64,000 bases of DNA from Akanthomyces muscarius (Eukaryota; Ascomycota; Sordariomycetes; Hypocreales; Cordycipitaceae), in NCBI RefSeq assembly GCF_028009165.1, contig NC_079244.1, positions 2,108,001 through 2,172,000 of the forward strand, written 5' to 3'. Position 1 is the first letter of the stretch. Every line of letters begins with the position of its first letter. Of the stretch, positions 21,869 to 33,902 are shown one piece after another. The notes beneath the pieces are model-generated. The model saw nothing but the letters and a program-made list of their open reading frames with translations, was not told the DNA's origin and ran no database searches. Position numbers and translations under genes: made by a program.

Positions 21869-22672
21869 GGAGGGATCTTGGCGAAGGTCGTGGATATGTG
21901 ATGGAGCGCCTGCCTGGGGGGGGCTGGCAGGCAGGTAGGCTCGAGAGAGGGACAACGAGACTGTAGAAACGGAGTGTTGTTCGCGGCAGTTGCTACATGG
22001 GTAGAACTCGTCTAAAAAGTAGCCGACCGAGGTAATCCGATATCGCTGGGGGGCGAGAACCGATGGGCGCGGGTGAACAAGCTGGTCGTGTCGCGATACT
22101 CCTGATTCAGCAGAGCTTGATGCAGCGTGTCGAGGTCGGCTAGCCGGCAAACCGCGGTCGGGCGCCAGAGATTGAGCAGCGCTATAGCTGGGAGGGCAAG
22201 AACGTTGCAGCAATCTGATGCGCACTGATGGTTGGAGATCGGGAGATGGCGTGCGAAGGGGAAAACGAGGTTGGAGTAAATGATGGCAGTGTGCAGTAGG
22301 TGTGTGTGGAGGACAAAGTCAGAGCAAGCAAGCCTGAAAATGGCCAATCTGCCGCCCTGCGGTAAGTTCCGCCAGCCCTTCCAACACGTCGCCTAAACCG
22401 GGAGCAGGGTGGCTAGGTCACGTGCGCCGGAAGCTGTGCGTTGCCCTGCCAACCACCGGACTGTGCCCAACTAAACAATCAAAGGAGGCGTCATCGGCGC
22501 GCGCAGCTGTGCTCTCCACATTGTCAAGATATCTTACTGGAAGTTTCAGAACTTGGAAAAGCTCTGTCATTTCTCTCTTTCACCATTACAGTTGTGCTGC
22601 GCCAATTTTTATTGCTGTGCGGCGCAGGATACATCATCTATAGCACCAATTCCTGACTACCGGACGGGCAGT
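21869..22672. promoter_or_regulatory. bidirectional promoter region (NOT1 / F-BAR protein) with a CACGTG box
   Basis: About 0.8 kb lies between divergent start codons. A palindromic E-box, GGTCACGTGCGCC, sits at about 22417-22429. CACGTG is the core bound by bHLH regulators and by Cbf1-type proteins. The NOT1-side frame remains open for a further 119 codons, so part of this region could be coding or a spliced leader. Regulatory function is inferred. Confidence 0.45.
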
Positions 22673-25538
22673 ATGCCTGCGGCCACAACCGAAGCACCAG
22701 CCGTTGCGCTGTCTTGTATGTGCATTCGTCAAATCCTCTATTTGGCTTTATTTCTGACCTTTTCTCAGTTGCCAACAACTTTTGGGGCAAAGATGACGCC
22801 GGCGTCCATCCTCTCTTGGATCGCATGGGGGCGGCCAAGCAAACGAATGATGAATTGAAGTCGTTTTATAGCGGTAAGACAAGGTCGTTCAAGCTCCTAT
22901 CAGCGGAGCCTCCACGCTAACTTCAAGAATAGCCCGTGCCTCGCTCGAAGACGAATATGCCAAGAAACTGCTTAACCTTAGCAAGAAGTCTCTGGGCTCA
23001 CAGGAGACGGGCAGCCTCAAAGCATCGCTTGACACTCTTCGTGGCGAGGTTGAGAGTATGGGCAAGCAGCATCAAAGTATTGCTGCGCAGATGAAGACTG
23101 AATTGGAAGAGCCACTGTCCGCTTTCGCTGGTGGCATGAAGGAACGCCGCAAGATTGTCCAGAACGTCATTGAAAAGATCTTGAAGACAAAGATTCAACA
23201 GACACAGCAGGTCAACAAGGTATGTGCAGCATAGCGCCCACGTCAACCATGGTAGTCTAACAACTTCAGACTCGAGACAAGTACGAACAAGAATGCCTGA
23301 AGATCAAGGGCTATCTCGCCCAAGGCCATATGGTTATGGGCCAAGAAGAGCGCCGCAATAAAGCCAAGCTCGAGAAGACACAAATCACTCTGGCGACATC
23401 CAACACCGAATATGAAACCGCCATCAAAGCTCTCGAAGAGACCACTGTAAGATGGAACCGAGAATGGAAAGCGGCGGCGGATAAGTTCCAAGACCTGGAA
23501 GAGGAACGCCTCGACTTCACAAAGAGCAGCCTGTGGACGTTTGCCAACATTGCCTCTACGGTTTGCGTCAGTGACGATGCTTCTTGCGAGAAGATTAGGC
23601 TCTCGCTGGAGAGTATGGAAGTTGAGAAGGATATTACTTCTTTCATTGCAGAGAGAGGCACCGGGCAAGAGATCCCTGACGCCCCCAAGTATATCAACTT
23701 TCGTCGCGGCGATGTTGATAGCCAGTCCGAAGTTTCAGACGACGATCATTACTCAGTTGCTCAATTCCCTCGCAGCATCAATCCCGCCTTCCGATCCTCG
23801 TCGCCACAGCCATCGACTTTCGAATCTCACCATGACCCCGCTTCCAACTTGGCAAACGATCTTGCTCACCGAGACAGCATGATGCACCCGGGAAGCAGAG
23901 AAACTACAGTCACGCCTCAACGTGCACCGCCCAGCCAAGGCCGACCCTCTGTCGATGAGCAGTTCCGTCGAGCACCCCCGCAGATGAGCGCCCAGCAGTA
24001 TGATAGCAAGCAGCATGGACCATTGGCTGCCGTGCCGCATGACCCTTACCCTATGGATGGAATGACCATGCTTTGCCGTACTGGCCCACCCTCGGATCTG
24101 AGCTCGCAGGTAACCTCTGCTAGACCGTCCAGCAGGGACTCGCACAGCGAGTATTCCAACCCGAACTCTTTCTCCAGCGTTGAGCCTCCTAGTGGCAAGA
24201 CCTCGCCCACCAAACACGACCCCGAGCCTGCTGTTAGTCCGGAAAAGCGAGTGTTCAAGAAGAAGAGCGGATTCTTCCAGAACCATAGCCCCTTTCGACG
24301 CAAGAGCACCAAAGAAGCCAACCCGGAAGGGAGCCGCAACACTTGGCATGCTAGTGCTAGCTCCGGAAGCCCACGCAGACCACCGATGTACAGCCAAGAG
24401 GAGCAGAGCAGACATTCGGCCGCAATGAGGGCCCCGAGCCCTGAGCCTATCGATGCCAACGCCAGTCTAGCGCTCGGCGTTGGTCAAAACGTGCTGCCAG
24501 TCTCAACGGCCGACACGCGACGCCGGGGTGGCCACACCCACGGTGCTAGTGTGGACGAGACTGATCCCATTGCTGCCGCGCTCGCGGAACTCAAGGTTGG
24601 CGGTAGCAAGGCCGGCTCTGTCCGGATGTCCGCTGACCGCTACCACGGCGTCGCGACTCCGGCACCTGCTGGCCACGACGCTGCTGCTGCTACTCGCGGC
24701 ACGCCACCAGCGTACAGCTCCCAATCACAGGTCTCCAGGCTCGGAGTCCCACCGCCTGCGGTGACATCGAAGGCTATGAAACAAGCATCCAAAAAGGTCG
24801 CCAGTCAGACGCGCAGCATTTTCGGCGAAGATAGCAGAGACAGCGGTATGTCACCGAGCTCGCGTCCCGGAACTCGTACCGGCTACGACATGCCGCGATC
24901 GGCATCTCCTGCTCCCACGCGAGGTGCATCGCCGCAGCCCAGAATGGGCCACGACCCTCGCTACCGGTCTGCCTCTCCTAACCCTCGAACCCAGCACCAG
25001 CGAGGCGGCTCGCAGCCGCACAACGATTCATATCGCCACGCTTCTCCTCATGGCTCCATGCAGGGCTCGGTTAGGGGATCATCGCCCGCGTCCTATGCGG
25101 ACTATGGCGCCCGTCCTCACAGCAGCTATGGTGGCAGTGACATGGCAGTGCAGCTTGCGCCTGTGGATGGGGACATGTACGATTCCAAGCGCGGCAGAGG
25201 AGGCGATTCCCGCGCCATGGGTTTATACGAAGGCAATTCCCGCCCGCGCAGCAAGAGTGTAGTGGATTCTTCTCGGCAGTACACGCGAGACGGCAGGGTG
25301 ATTCTGCACTTTGGTAAGCTTCTCTCTGTACATGCAAAACTGAACTGTACTAACAAGCAATTTCGCAGCACGTGCTCTCTACATGTATCAGGCGGCTATC
25401 CCAGAAGAGCTTGGATTCGCTAAGGGCGATGTCCTTGCTGTTCTACGACACCAGGATGATGGCTGGTGGGAGGCTGAGGTGCATGGTGGCAATGGTCGCG
25501 TTGGGCTGGTCCCAAGCAATTATCTTCAGCAGTGTTGA
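22673..25538 (+). CDS. F-BAR and SH3 domain cytokinesis protein (Cdc15/Imp2/Hof1 family)
   Basis: Predicted join(22673..22715, 22769..22873, 22933..23219, 23270..25313, 25369..25538), 882 aa, all introns GT-AG with matching phases. Residues about 12-270 form an F-BAR module: FANNFWGKDDAGVHPLLDRM, then RASLEDEYAKKLLNLSKKS and long charged helices. The middle 500 residues are Ser/Pro/Arg-rich and probably disordered and phosphorylated. The last exon encodes an SH3 domain (ARALYMYQAAIPEELGFAKGDV...DDGWWEAEVHGGNGRVGLVPSNYL). Family members bind the plasma membrane at the division site and organise the actomyosin ring and septum. Filamentous fungi usually carry one such gene covering Cdc15 and Imp2 roles, so the exact orthology is left open. 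Confidence 0.92.
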
Positions 25539-26094
25539 TTTTATGGAGATGCGATGATGCTTTTGATTTGTACATGGTAAGGATATCAAGACTGAATGCA
25601 ATGCAATGTGGAGGATGGGACCAGGTTGTTATTTATGTACATATACGACTTGCTGTTTCGCGTTACAGCTACGAGGCTTTTCAGAATAGCACGTTGTATA
25701 GGATCTGCAAGTTAATGACACGTACTACTATTATTAAGCTAGAATCAAGATTCATCCATATTTATATGTCTATCGAAATAGCTTTCAAATGATACATTTC
25801 TATTTTAATATCAGGTTCAAAACTGGGTGCCCATGGCCAGTGTTGTCACATGCATCCCACTACCTAGATAGGTACAAGGTTGAGGCGGGTCCTGTCTTGG
25901 AGCTGTCCCGCGGTACGTCACCGTATTTGCACCCTTCACCAGTTCATGCGCGGCAGCTACCACGGCGTAAAAATGGTGCGTACGCCTCATACAGCTTCTC
26001 TTGACCTGTAACCCATAACGGGAAACCCCAGTCAAAGCTAACAGGGTAGCAGGAAACACTGCGGGACGCGATTCGGACTCTCACATCCAAGCCG
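25539..26094. other. intergenic region between F-BAR and seipin genes
   Basis: This is AT-rich DNA after the F-BAR stop, then a TACCTAGATAGGTA near-palindrome at 25861-25874 and the likely seipin promoter. No coding sequence was recognised. Confidence 0.5.
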
Positions 26095-27275
26095 ATGCAG
26101 CGGGCGGTCGTCAATGCGACTCTGCTCGCGTCGGGAATCGGCACGCTGCTAGGTCTCGCCGCAATCTCATCGGCCCTGTTCTTTCAGATCTACCTCCCGC
26201 ATCAGGTCGTGACTGCGCCTGTATACCTGCAATATGGGTACGCTGAACGCGGTCGTGCAGCGCTGCTTGACCGGGGACGCTGGCATAGCTAACTCCAGGC
26301 GCAAATAGATCGAGCCCGAACCCGTATGGCGTAGCCCCATTGCCGCCGTCGCGGATGAAGTCCTTGCAAGACTACGACGTCTCCGTTACCTTTACGATGC
26401 CCCGATCGCCAGCGAACCTCGACCGCGGCAACTTCATGGTCAGCCTGCACCTGATTGACTCGCGCGACCAGAATACCGTTGGGGCTCGGGCCGACGAGTT
26501 TGCCAGAAGCCACGTCGGATTTGGCGTAAATAAAGTGCTCTTCAGCTCTCGCCGCCCGGCGTTGGTGCCTTACGCGGATCCGCTGGTGTCTCTGACCTCT
26601 CGCATACTCTTCATAGGCTACCATTTGCTTTCGTCGAATTCCCAGCGACACACGATGACGGTGAAACTGGCCGAGCGCGTGTCATTTGCAAAAGATTCAC
26701 TGAAGCCAGCCGCCGCATACATTGAAGTGGAGGCCGGACAGGATATTCAGATCTACAACACCCAGCTGACTCTCACGGCGCAGCTGCGCGGACTACGTTA
26801 CCTCATGGTCCACTACCGGCTGCTAACTTATATCGTTTTTACGCTGCTATTCTGGTTTTTCGAAGTCTTATTTATGAGTGCCGCCTGGTCGGCCTGGAGT
26901 TCCTATACCTCTATGCCCGCAGACGGAGGCAAGCTACGGATTAAAGGATCAGCGCGTGGAGACGCTACCGACTCGGGCGACGACCTTGACCATGATGATC
27001 GTGGCGAAGACGACGAGGACGGCGACGAGGTGGTGCGAAGCCGCGGTGTCAAGTACGGTAGCTCTAAATTCTCCAAAAGAGAGCTCGGCATTAAAGGGGA
27101 GGAAACACCTGAGCGGTCTTTGGCTGATATTCCGGTCGCCGGAGCTGAAGCGGACGACGAAGACGATTCGGAGGAGGAAGAAAGAAAGTACCAAGCTACG
27201 TCTGGAAAGGGCACGAGCTATAGGAAGGAGGGCACCGAGAGTGTGCGTCGGAGAGCCTCACAAGGAGTTGCATAG
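26095..27275 (+). CDS. seipin (lipid-droplet biogenesis, BSCL2/SEI1 family)
   Basis: Predicted join(26095..26251, 26299..27275), about 377 aa. Seipin is an ER membrane protein at ER-lipid droplet contacts that controls droplet formation. The layout fits: a first membrane helix at about residues 8-30, a lumenal domain opening with VYLQYG...NPYGVAPLPPSRM and continuing DYDVSVTFTMPRSPANLDRGNFMVSL, a second membrane helix at about 230-260 (YRLLTYIVFTLLFWFFEVLF), and a long acidic cytosolic tail. The intron is uncertain. The best-looking donor (GTACGC at 26238) leaves exon 2 in the wrong frame, so GTCGTG at 26252 was chosen; GTGCAG at 26255 also fits. The two halves belong together by family layout; the few residues at the join do not rest on firm evidence. 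Confidence 0.88.
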
Positions 27276-28459
27276 TCGCTGAGTGCGATCGATGGTCGAG
27301 TGACGGCGAGTGATCCGTGTGTGGTGGTGTGATACCCCTTGCTCTGAGTAGCTAGTAGAGGCAGTGCGCGGCGTGTAAGGTGTAAAGGGATACTGGCTTT
27401 ATGCTCATGCGCCCTGTTATTATTCTTAGTTATTTAGTAGCTGGTAGTATTTGTTTGCTCAATGCCCATGCGCGGTGTCGTAATCTGTCACTTTGTAGTC
27501 GGCCAGGCGTCTATCTGTGGCGGAGTCGTCGGCGGCACAATACCCCCCTCCTCACAGTTGATTGTTATCCAAACCTTGTCTGCTAATACCCATTAGTTAT
27601 TTTTGGCATGAACAACGGCTGTGATATTATTATCTCTTTGTGGTGTAGATGGGTGAAAGGGAGGCTGGCAGCTTCTTTTGGTGGCGTGCAATAGCTGTTG
27701 AGCTAGGTACGACGCAATTTATCCACCAAAGCTGGCCGTGGGGCTCACTAAAATGGTAGCAGTGGGCGCTTCCCGCTCTGTGCCGCGGAGCAGCCTAACT
27801 CTGCCCGCCACCTCGATCCATCACTCAGACACAGGGATCGTGTCGAATTTGCTCTCCTTCCCAGCCATCTGGTTTCAGCACCGTTCGCGTCAACGCCCTC
27901 GCGAGACCTGCTCAGTTGCAGCTTACCCTTTTGTGTCTTTTTTTTGTGTTTGAACGTGCATAGAGCCGCGTGCCCGCCAGCTCGCTTTAATTACGCTTTC
28001 CCCACGTCACATGAGGGCAAATCCAGACGTTCCTACCTACCTCTTTGCACAGATAGGCAGCCAGCGAGCCTGCCAGCCCAAACACCGAAAACTGCAGATT
28101 GTCCGAGTACGGAGCGCCAGCAGCATCTCGCAGAAGCCTCGTCGCCACAAGCTGAACTTGAACTACGCTTCCGCTGGATCCTATACACGCAAGGCCAGGT
28201 GCCCTGGTGAAGCTTCCGACTTGCGGCTCCCGACCTACCTAGTACCTACCCACTGGTGCTGCTAGCCAGTTTGTACCTACAGCGAACCCCCACCGCCCTT
28301 CCCCAACCACGACGACGCCTGCTGCCGCGCCGGAGTAAACGTCTTCAGCTCCTTTGCTTTGCTTCTCTCGAACCCGCAAACCTGCACGCGCGCCCGGCCG
28401 ACCTGCCCCTACTACGAATCTGGTGACCGGCACATTCGGGTCGTACCTACAGCGCCAGA
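27276..28459. other. 1.2 kb intergenic region upstream of the DUF7918-like gene
   Basis: No protein-coding sequence was recognised. The distal part is the seipin 3' region. The proximal 450 bp contain several TACCTAC strings (28033, 28233-28250, 28273, 28443), including a duplicated GTACCTACAGCG, and C-rich leader-like DNA just before the ATG at 28460. Confidence 0.5.
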
Positions 28460-30318
28460 ATGCCCTGCTTCAAGGGCATTGCGGTGAGCGTTCACGCCAA
28501 CGGAACCCCGCTGCCGGAATATGGCATGCAGAAGCAGTCCAGGCTGTCACGCATCAGCACCTACATACCTGTTCCGCAGCCCTCCATACGCGAGGATCCC
28601 AGCAAGCCTGAGCCCGCCAAGTTTGCCATTTCCATAACCCTCCTCACGCCAGGCTTGCCAATTCCTTATTCCGCGCCGAAGCCGAACGAGGCCAACCCCT
28701 ACCCCAAGCCTCAGTTCGTCGGTGGTCTTCACCCAGGCTCGCACGGCGAACGTGGCAAGTTCATGGGGCTCGTCAGTCCTTATATTCCCATGACCAACTC
28801 CGAAAACGAAACGATTGCTGCATACATTTACTTTGATGGTCGAGCCAAGGAAGAGGTCGCCACACTATTGCGCCCCGGCGAGGAGACGTGGGTCAATAGC
28901 AGATGGGTCCAAGTGCCTGATACTGAGGGCGGCGGTCTTGCTGAGCGCGAATTTCTCTTCCGCGAGGTTGGCCTTGAGAGGTGGCTTAACGGTCTAGATC
29001 TACAGGGCCACGATGCTGCCGAGAAGCTCGAGAAACGCAGGCAAAAGTTTCAACGGCGGCAGCAGCGCCAGAGCATCTCCCTCGAAGGAGAAGAGTCCGG
29101 CGCCAAGAAACGAGGCACTCTGAGATATGGCGCACAGGACGGATCTCCCACCGAAGCAGTGTATGACTACACAGATTCGTCCTCGGACGACGACGAGCCG
29201 CCCGAGGCCACCGGGCAGATCAAGGTTGCCATGTTCCGAGTGCTTGCTTCCGGCGAAATTAAGAAGGGAGAATATTCTCCTCAATTTGATGCCCACGATG
29301 GCGATGAGGAAGGGAGCACTGAAAAGAGCGGCATAGATGCCGATGTCGAGCACACTACCAGCTTTGCCAAGCCAAAGACGTTGGACCCCAAGACGATTAG
29401 CACTCAAACGGTAACCGGGATTGATGGCCCAGATAAGCCTTTCGCGGTATTCACATTTTTCTACCGCGGGGACCGTAAGTATACCATCTATTGGCCCCCT
29501 CACACATGCTGAATATTAATGTCTATCTTAGGCCAATTACAAAAGATTGGTGTCATGCAGTCAGCAAAGACACATGCCCCGTCGGGATCTGCTAAACGGC
29601 GTTCTGGCCAGCTAGACTTCTCTAGCCTTGGCCCGTTGAAGGCTGGAGGCACTGTAGGGTTCTCTGCTTTCCGTGATCAGGCAACGGAAGCCTCCAGGCG
29701 CCGCAAGGCCCGCAAGAAGAGCAACGGAAACATCGCTGATGACAGTGACGACGATGATGACAGTGATGGCATGGTCAATATGGACCAGGGCGATGACAAA
29801 GATGAGGATCGAAAGCTGGCGCCCGAAGACGCGAAATCACAAGGTGAACTGGCTGACGGAGTGAACCGTATTCACGTAAGTTTATATTAAGTTCTTTCCC
29901 CCTGCTGCTTGATGTTAACCCAACATAGCTTAAGAGAGCGCACTCGGCCGATCCAGACGCAAACTCAACACCCAGCACCCCACAACTGGGATCAAACAAC
30001 GATACGCCAGGCGAGTTGGGCTCTAGCTCTGTGCAGCCGATCCCCACCCCGTCAACAAGTGCTCATGCGGTTGAAAGCATTTCGGCCGATGCGATTGTGG
30101 GAAGTCCTCTCAAGAAGGCACGGGCAAGCGTTGACACAGCAGCCACGGAAGGAGATAGGTACTCAAGTACGCAAAGCCTCAGTGCTGCCCTGGGCTCGGT
30201 CATGTCGACTTCTGCACCGAGTACTATTCCTGCCGTTCCTGCCGTTCCCGCCGTCCCCGCCGTTCCTGCCGAATCGAAGCTGAAATCGACAGCAGCCGAT
30301 GAGGAGGAAGAATTGTAG
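28460..30318 (+). CDS. DUF7918-like protein of unknown function
   Basis: Predicted join(28460..29474, 29532..29875, 29929..30318), 582 aa, both introns GT-AG. The N-terminal ~170 residues (MPCFKGIAVSVHANGTPLPE... and ETIAAYIYFDGRAKEE...TWVNSRWVQV) plus IKVAMFRVLASGEIK and FAVFTFFYRGRQLQKIGV resemble a domain widespread in ascomycetes and catalogued as DUF7918. The recall of that name is from family knowledge and was not searched. The remainder is acidic and basic low-complexity sequence, including a poly-Asp/Ser stretch near 29745-29770 and a short PAV repeat at the C-terminus. No catalytic motif or signal peptide is visible. Function is unknown. Confidence 0.8.
30235..30270 (+). repeat. short 9-bp tandem repeat coding Pro-Ala-Val
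   Basis: Four consecutive near-copies of a 9-bp unit (CCTGCCGTT/CCCGCCGTC types) encode PAVPAVPAVPAVPAE near the end of the DUF7918-like protein. Synonymous differences between copies show it is not a very recent expansion. Confidence 0.75.
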
Positions 30319-31196
30319 CGCATGTACACGATTTGGCGCTATATTTTCGCAAGCAAGGTGTTTTCCTATTTGGCTATGAGCGTTGCATGCCGACACCGAC
30401 TCCCAGGATAGACGCCGGGAGAACATCGATAGCATTAAAGTGCCAACATTTTTGTTGTTGTTTTCGGACATGAGCCCAGTCATGTTAGTACCATGGGCCA
30501 GGCTTGGCTACATTGCTTGGAACCCACCTCTAGGTATATGGACCATGAGGGATGATGCAGACGGAATGGATAGCTGTACATGTGGCTGTAGAGAAGCGAG
30601 GGCTGCTTCTGCTCGCCCGCAAAAATTTCTTCCATTATTTATGAACTTTGCTGGGTTGCTGTCGGCGTTCGGTAGGACAATGAGACTGAACTAGAATGCT
30701 TGGCTTCTGTATGACAGACAGTGATTCCATGCACATTGGACATGAAGACTTCTTGATTGTTTGCTGGTTGCCAATTGGGCTGAAACGAGGCGGTTACACG
30801 CTGTCCTGTCGTGTGTATCCCCAGCTCAACCTGTGTACCACCATTTTTATTGCGTAGCACCAGAATTCAAGGTAGCCATTCTGTGCTTGACTGTTCGCGG
30901 TTGGCTCAACTTGGGCGAAGGGCCTTTTGGGTGCTCGAGAGCCGCGATGCCGGGTACTCCATCCAGCCGTAGCCTTGCCAAACGAACATAGCCTGCAAGG
31001 TGACGTCTCCGCCGCCCGCCACCTAGCTCGCAATCTAGTTGAACTTTCCCATCAACAGTTGTAGAGCTCAATTTTTTTTTCTCAATTTTTTCTTCCCGTC
31101 ACAAGTCTTTCTGTTGCCGTTCAATCGCTGGCCAAACCGCGCTCTACAAGCAGCTACATTGAAAGAGAGGCGTTGCCCGCTTCGCCTGGTCCGAAC
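30319..31196. other. intergenic region upstream of the SxxK hydrolase gene
   Basis: Nothing coding was recognised. T-rich tracts at 31071-31093 lie about 100 bp before the next ATG and look like a pyrimidine-rich ascomycete leader. Confidence 0.5.
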
Positions 31197-32945
31197 ATGG
31201 CGTCGTTGCGAAATATTGTCCTAGCGTTGGCGGTTGCCGTTGCACACGCAGCTCAAGGCAGTGATAGCCAGAAGCCAATCATCCAGAAACACGGAAGCTC
31301 GGGGAATCCGCTAAATTCGGACATTGCGAAATTTGTTGCAGAATCGCTCGGTACATGGCACGTCCCGGGCATGGCGGTTGGTGTAATTGACGGTGACCAC
31401 ATTTACACCGAGGTGAGTAACACCCAGCCTCAAATTTCCTCTCGTGCCGCACACTCTGAACACAGTTATAGGGCTACGGCTACGCCACTCTCCCCGATGT
31501 GCGTGCCACTGCCGACACGCTGTGGTACGGCGCGTCGACGTCCAAGGCGCACACCGCGGCGCTGCTCTCGCACCTCATCCACTCGGGCAACCACAGCGCC
31601 GAGTTCACCCTGGGCTGGGAGACACCCATTGCGTCCATTATCCGGGAGGACTTTGTGCTGACGGACGAGTGGGCGACGGCACACGTCACGCTCAACGACG
31701 CCGTGAGCCACCGGACGGGCATGGGCCGGCACGACCTGGCGCTGCACCGCGAGCGCGACGGCCGGCCGGTGGCGCCGCGGGACGTGGTGCGCCGCCTGCG
31801 CCATCTCGCCATGACGGCGGAGCCGCGCGTCCGCTACTCGTACTGCAACCTCATGTACACGACGCTCGGCCACGTCCTCGAGACGGTCACGGGCGTGTGG
31901 CTCGGGGAGGCGCTGCGGACGCACCTCTGGGCGCCGCTGGGCATGGAGGCGACGTACTTTGACACGGGCGATGCGCTGCACGCGCCGGAGCACTTTGCGG
32001 GCGGCTACGCGTGGGACGAGAAGCGGGAAAACTACACGGCGGTGGACTACATGTCGGTGACGGATGTGAGCGCGGCGGGCGCCGTCATCTCAAACGTCAA
32101 GGACTATGTGAAATGGGTCAAGTGCTTGCTGGACGAGAGTGCGCCGTTCTCCAACAAGACGCATGCGGACATAAGAACGCCGCGGATGTTTGTCTCGGCA
32201 GAGACAGAGGGTGGCATGGATTTATCAACGTACGGCCTTGGTTGGAGCCGCAACATCATCCACGGGCATACTGTGTTCCAGCACTCGGGAGGTATGCACG
32301 CCTACGGAGCCGAGGTGTTTTGGCTGCCTGAGATCAAGTTTGGCATTGTTGCTTTTGGCAACACTGCCGTGTCGTCCAACTTTGCGGAGCTGGAGGTGGT
32401 GTATCGTTTAATCGAGGACAAGCTGAACATCCCGGCTAAGCAAAGGATTGACATTCGAGCCAAGTAAGTTCCTACAACCGGATATGCTTTGACGCGCTAC
32501 TGATCCTTTTACTTTACGCAGGTCGATGAAGACCCGCGACAGCACGCCTACCAGAGAACAGGCTATTGAAAATCTCTTCCCCAACCTGCCCGAGAAGCCA
32601 CAGTTGGGGTCGTTTGATGCCGGCCAGCTCGTTGGGCACTACAAGGACGAGGGTTGGGGCGACGTCACGTTTACGGTGGCAGAGGATGAGGACACCGGCA
32701 AGACCGTTCTCGTTGGGCCGCGCCAGGACGCATCATTCAGGCACACATTCGTCTTGGAGCACATTACAGGCGATTATTGGCTCGTGCAAGCCGCGATGAT
32801 CGGCAACAGTCGCTACACAAACACGTGGCTCCGTGCGAAGTTCTTCGCCGGAGTGGACGGAAAACCAGCTGGGATGGAGCTAGACACGGCTGACGGCGCT
32901 GACGAGCCGGGCGATGGAGTCATCCAGTTTACGAAGATCGATTAG
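31197..32945 (+). CDS. secreted beta-lactamase/penicillin-binding-protein-like serine hydrolase
   Basis: Predicted join(31197..31412, 31472..32463, 32522..32945), 543 aa. A cleavable signal peptide is likely (MASLRNIVLALAVAVAHAAQG). The class C beta-lactamase/esterase fold is shown by HVPGMAVGVIDGD, the SxxK nucleophile motif in GASTSKAH (Ser ~94, Lys ~97), a Tyr-x-Asn motif in RYSYCNLMY near 195, and a QHSGGMHAYG motif in place of KTG near 362. The C-terminal ~140 residues form a separate beta-rich domain (GHYKDEGWGDVTFTV...). Fungal members include esterases, transesterases and peptidases; the substrate cannot be read from sequence. It is unlikely to confer beta-lactam resistance. Exon 2 begins extremely GC-rich and relaxes after about 32100. 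Confidence 0.88.
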
Positions 32946-33902
32946 ATTGCGACTGTTCGGAAAGGCGACTCGGGACCTAATTAGAGACGTCTTTGCACGG
33001 TTAGCTATTGTTCTCCCAAGACTGTAATGAAGCAAGAATGTGTGCAAGTGTTTTTCAAGTCAGACTGTTGAGCTTGATAATTTGATTGATCAACATGGAG
33101 ATTCAGTTGGCCGTTCTTAATGGAAGTGTTTGTCATCATGAAAAGTGATGTCTGGGAAGAGGCTGAGAAGCCAGAGCGAGCACAAAAAAAAAGACCTACC
33201 AAAGTCAATCAAGAGCAGCGCCACGAGACTCAGCCAGCAGCCGCAGATTCAGAATTGGCTTCTCATCGGCATGAAAGTTAATCGAAGCAGCAACTGTGGC
33301 GAGTCTGGCACTCAATTGAGGATACGGATGCACGAGCGTAAAACTCTGTGTAGAGAGAAGTTTTGCAGAGCTTTGGTTAGCGTTCGATATTTTTTATGTA
33401 CGGCAACATGCTGGTTCCCCGACAACTGCATATCCCCTTTAACGGAGCTTTGCCTCAAGCCCCTCCTACCAGTTGGGTACAGGTACTTCGGGCTCGTGGC
33501 TGGCAAAAAATTCACTGCGCGCGGCGGGTCTCAGTGTGGCTCCAGGCACCTGCGGGCACTGTACCTTATTGGGTCAATGTCGCGCAGGCGCAGGCTGACA
33601 TACGTACAGCGACCCAGACGTCAAAAACCACTGGGCTCTACCTTTTGGCTGGGCCGTGCCGCTTTAAATTAGTGCTGCCGAGTTGTGCACTGTGCTGCCC
33701 CTCTTCCCTGGCGGCCGAAACCCCACCATCCGCATCACAGCCAGCTCGTTGTTTTTGGGCACCCGCTATTGCGACAACCCGACTAACTAGTCTGAAAGCT
33801 CCCTCATTTCCACATCTCTGGTGGATTTGCAGCCTCTCTTGTCCTCTACACCACAACATCAGCCTTTCTTTTCGCCGTTTCAGTACCGCAAATACCGTCA
33901 AG
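32946..33902. other. intergenic region upstream of NTF2
   Basis: The first half is AT-rich 3' flank of the hydrolase gene, and the second half is promoter and leader of NTF2. Frames here are short, without recognisable similarity. Confidence 0.5.

Noticed and set aside
31197..32945. Antibiotic-resistance beta-lactamase
   Set aside because: The fold is shared by many fungal esterases, the KTG motif is replaced by HSG, and the protein has an extra C-terminal domain.
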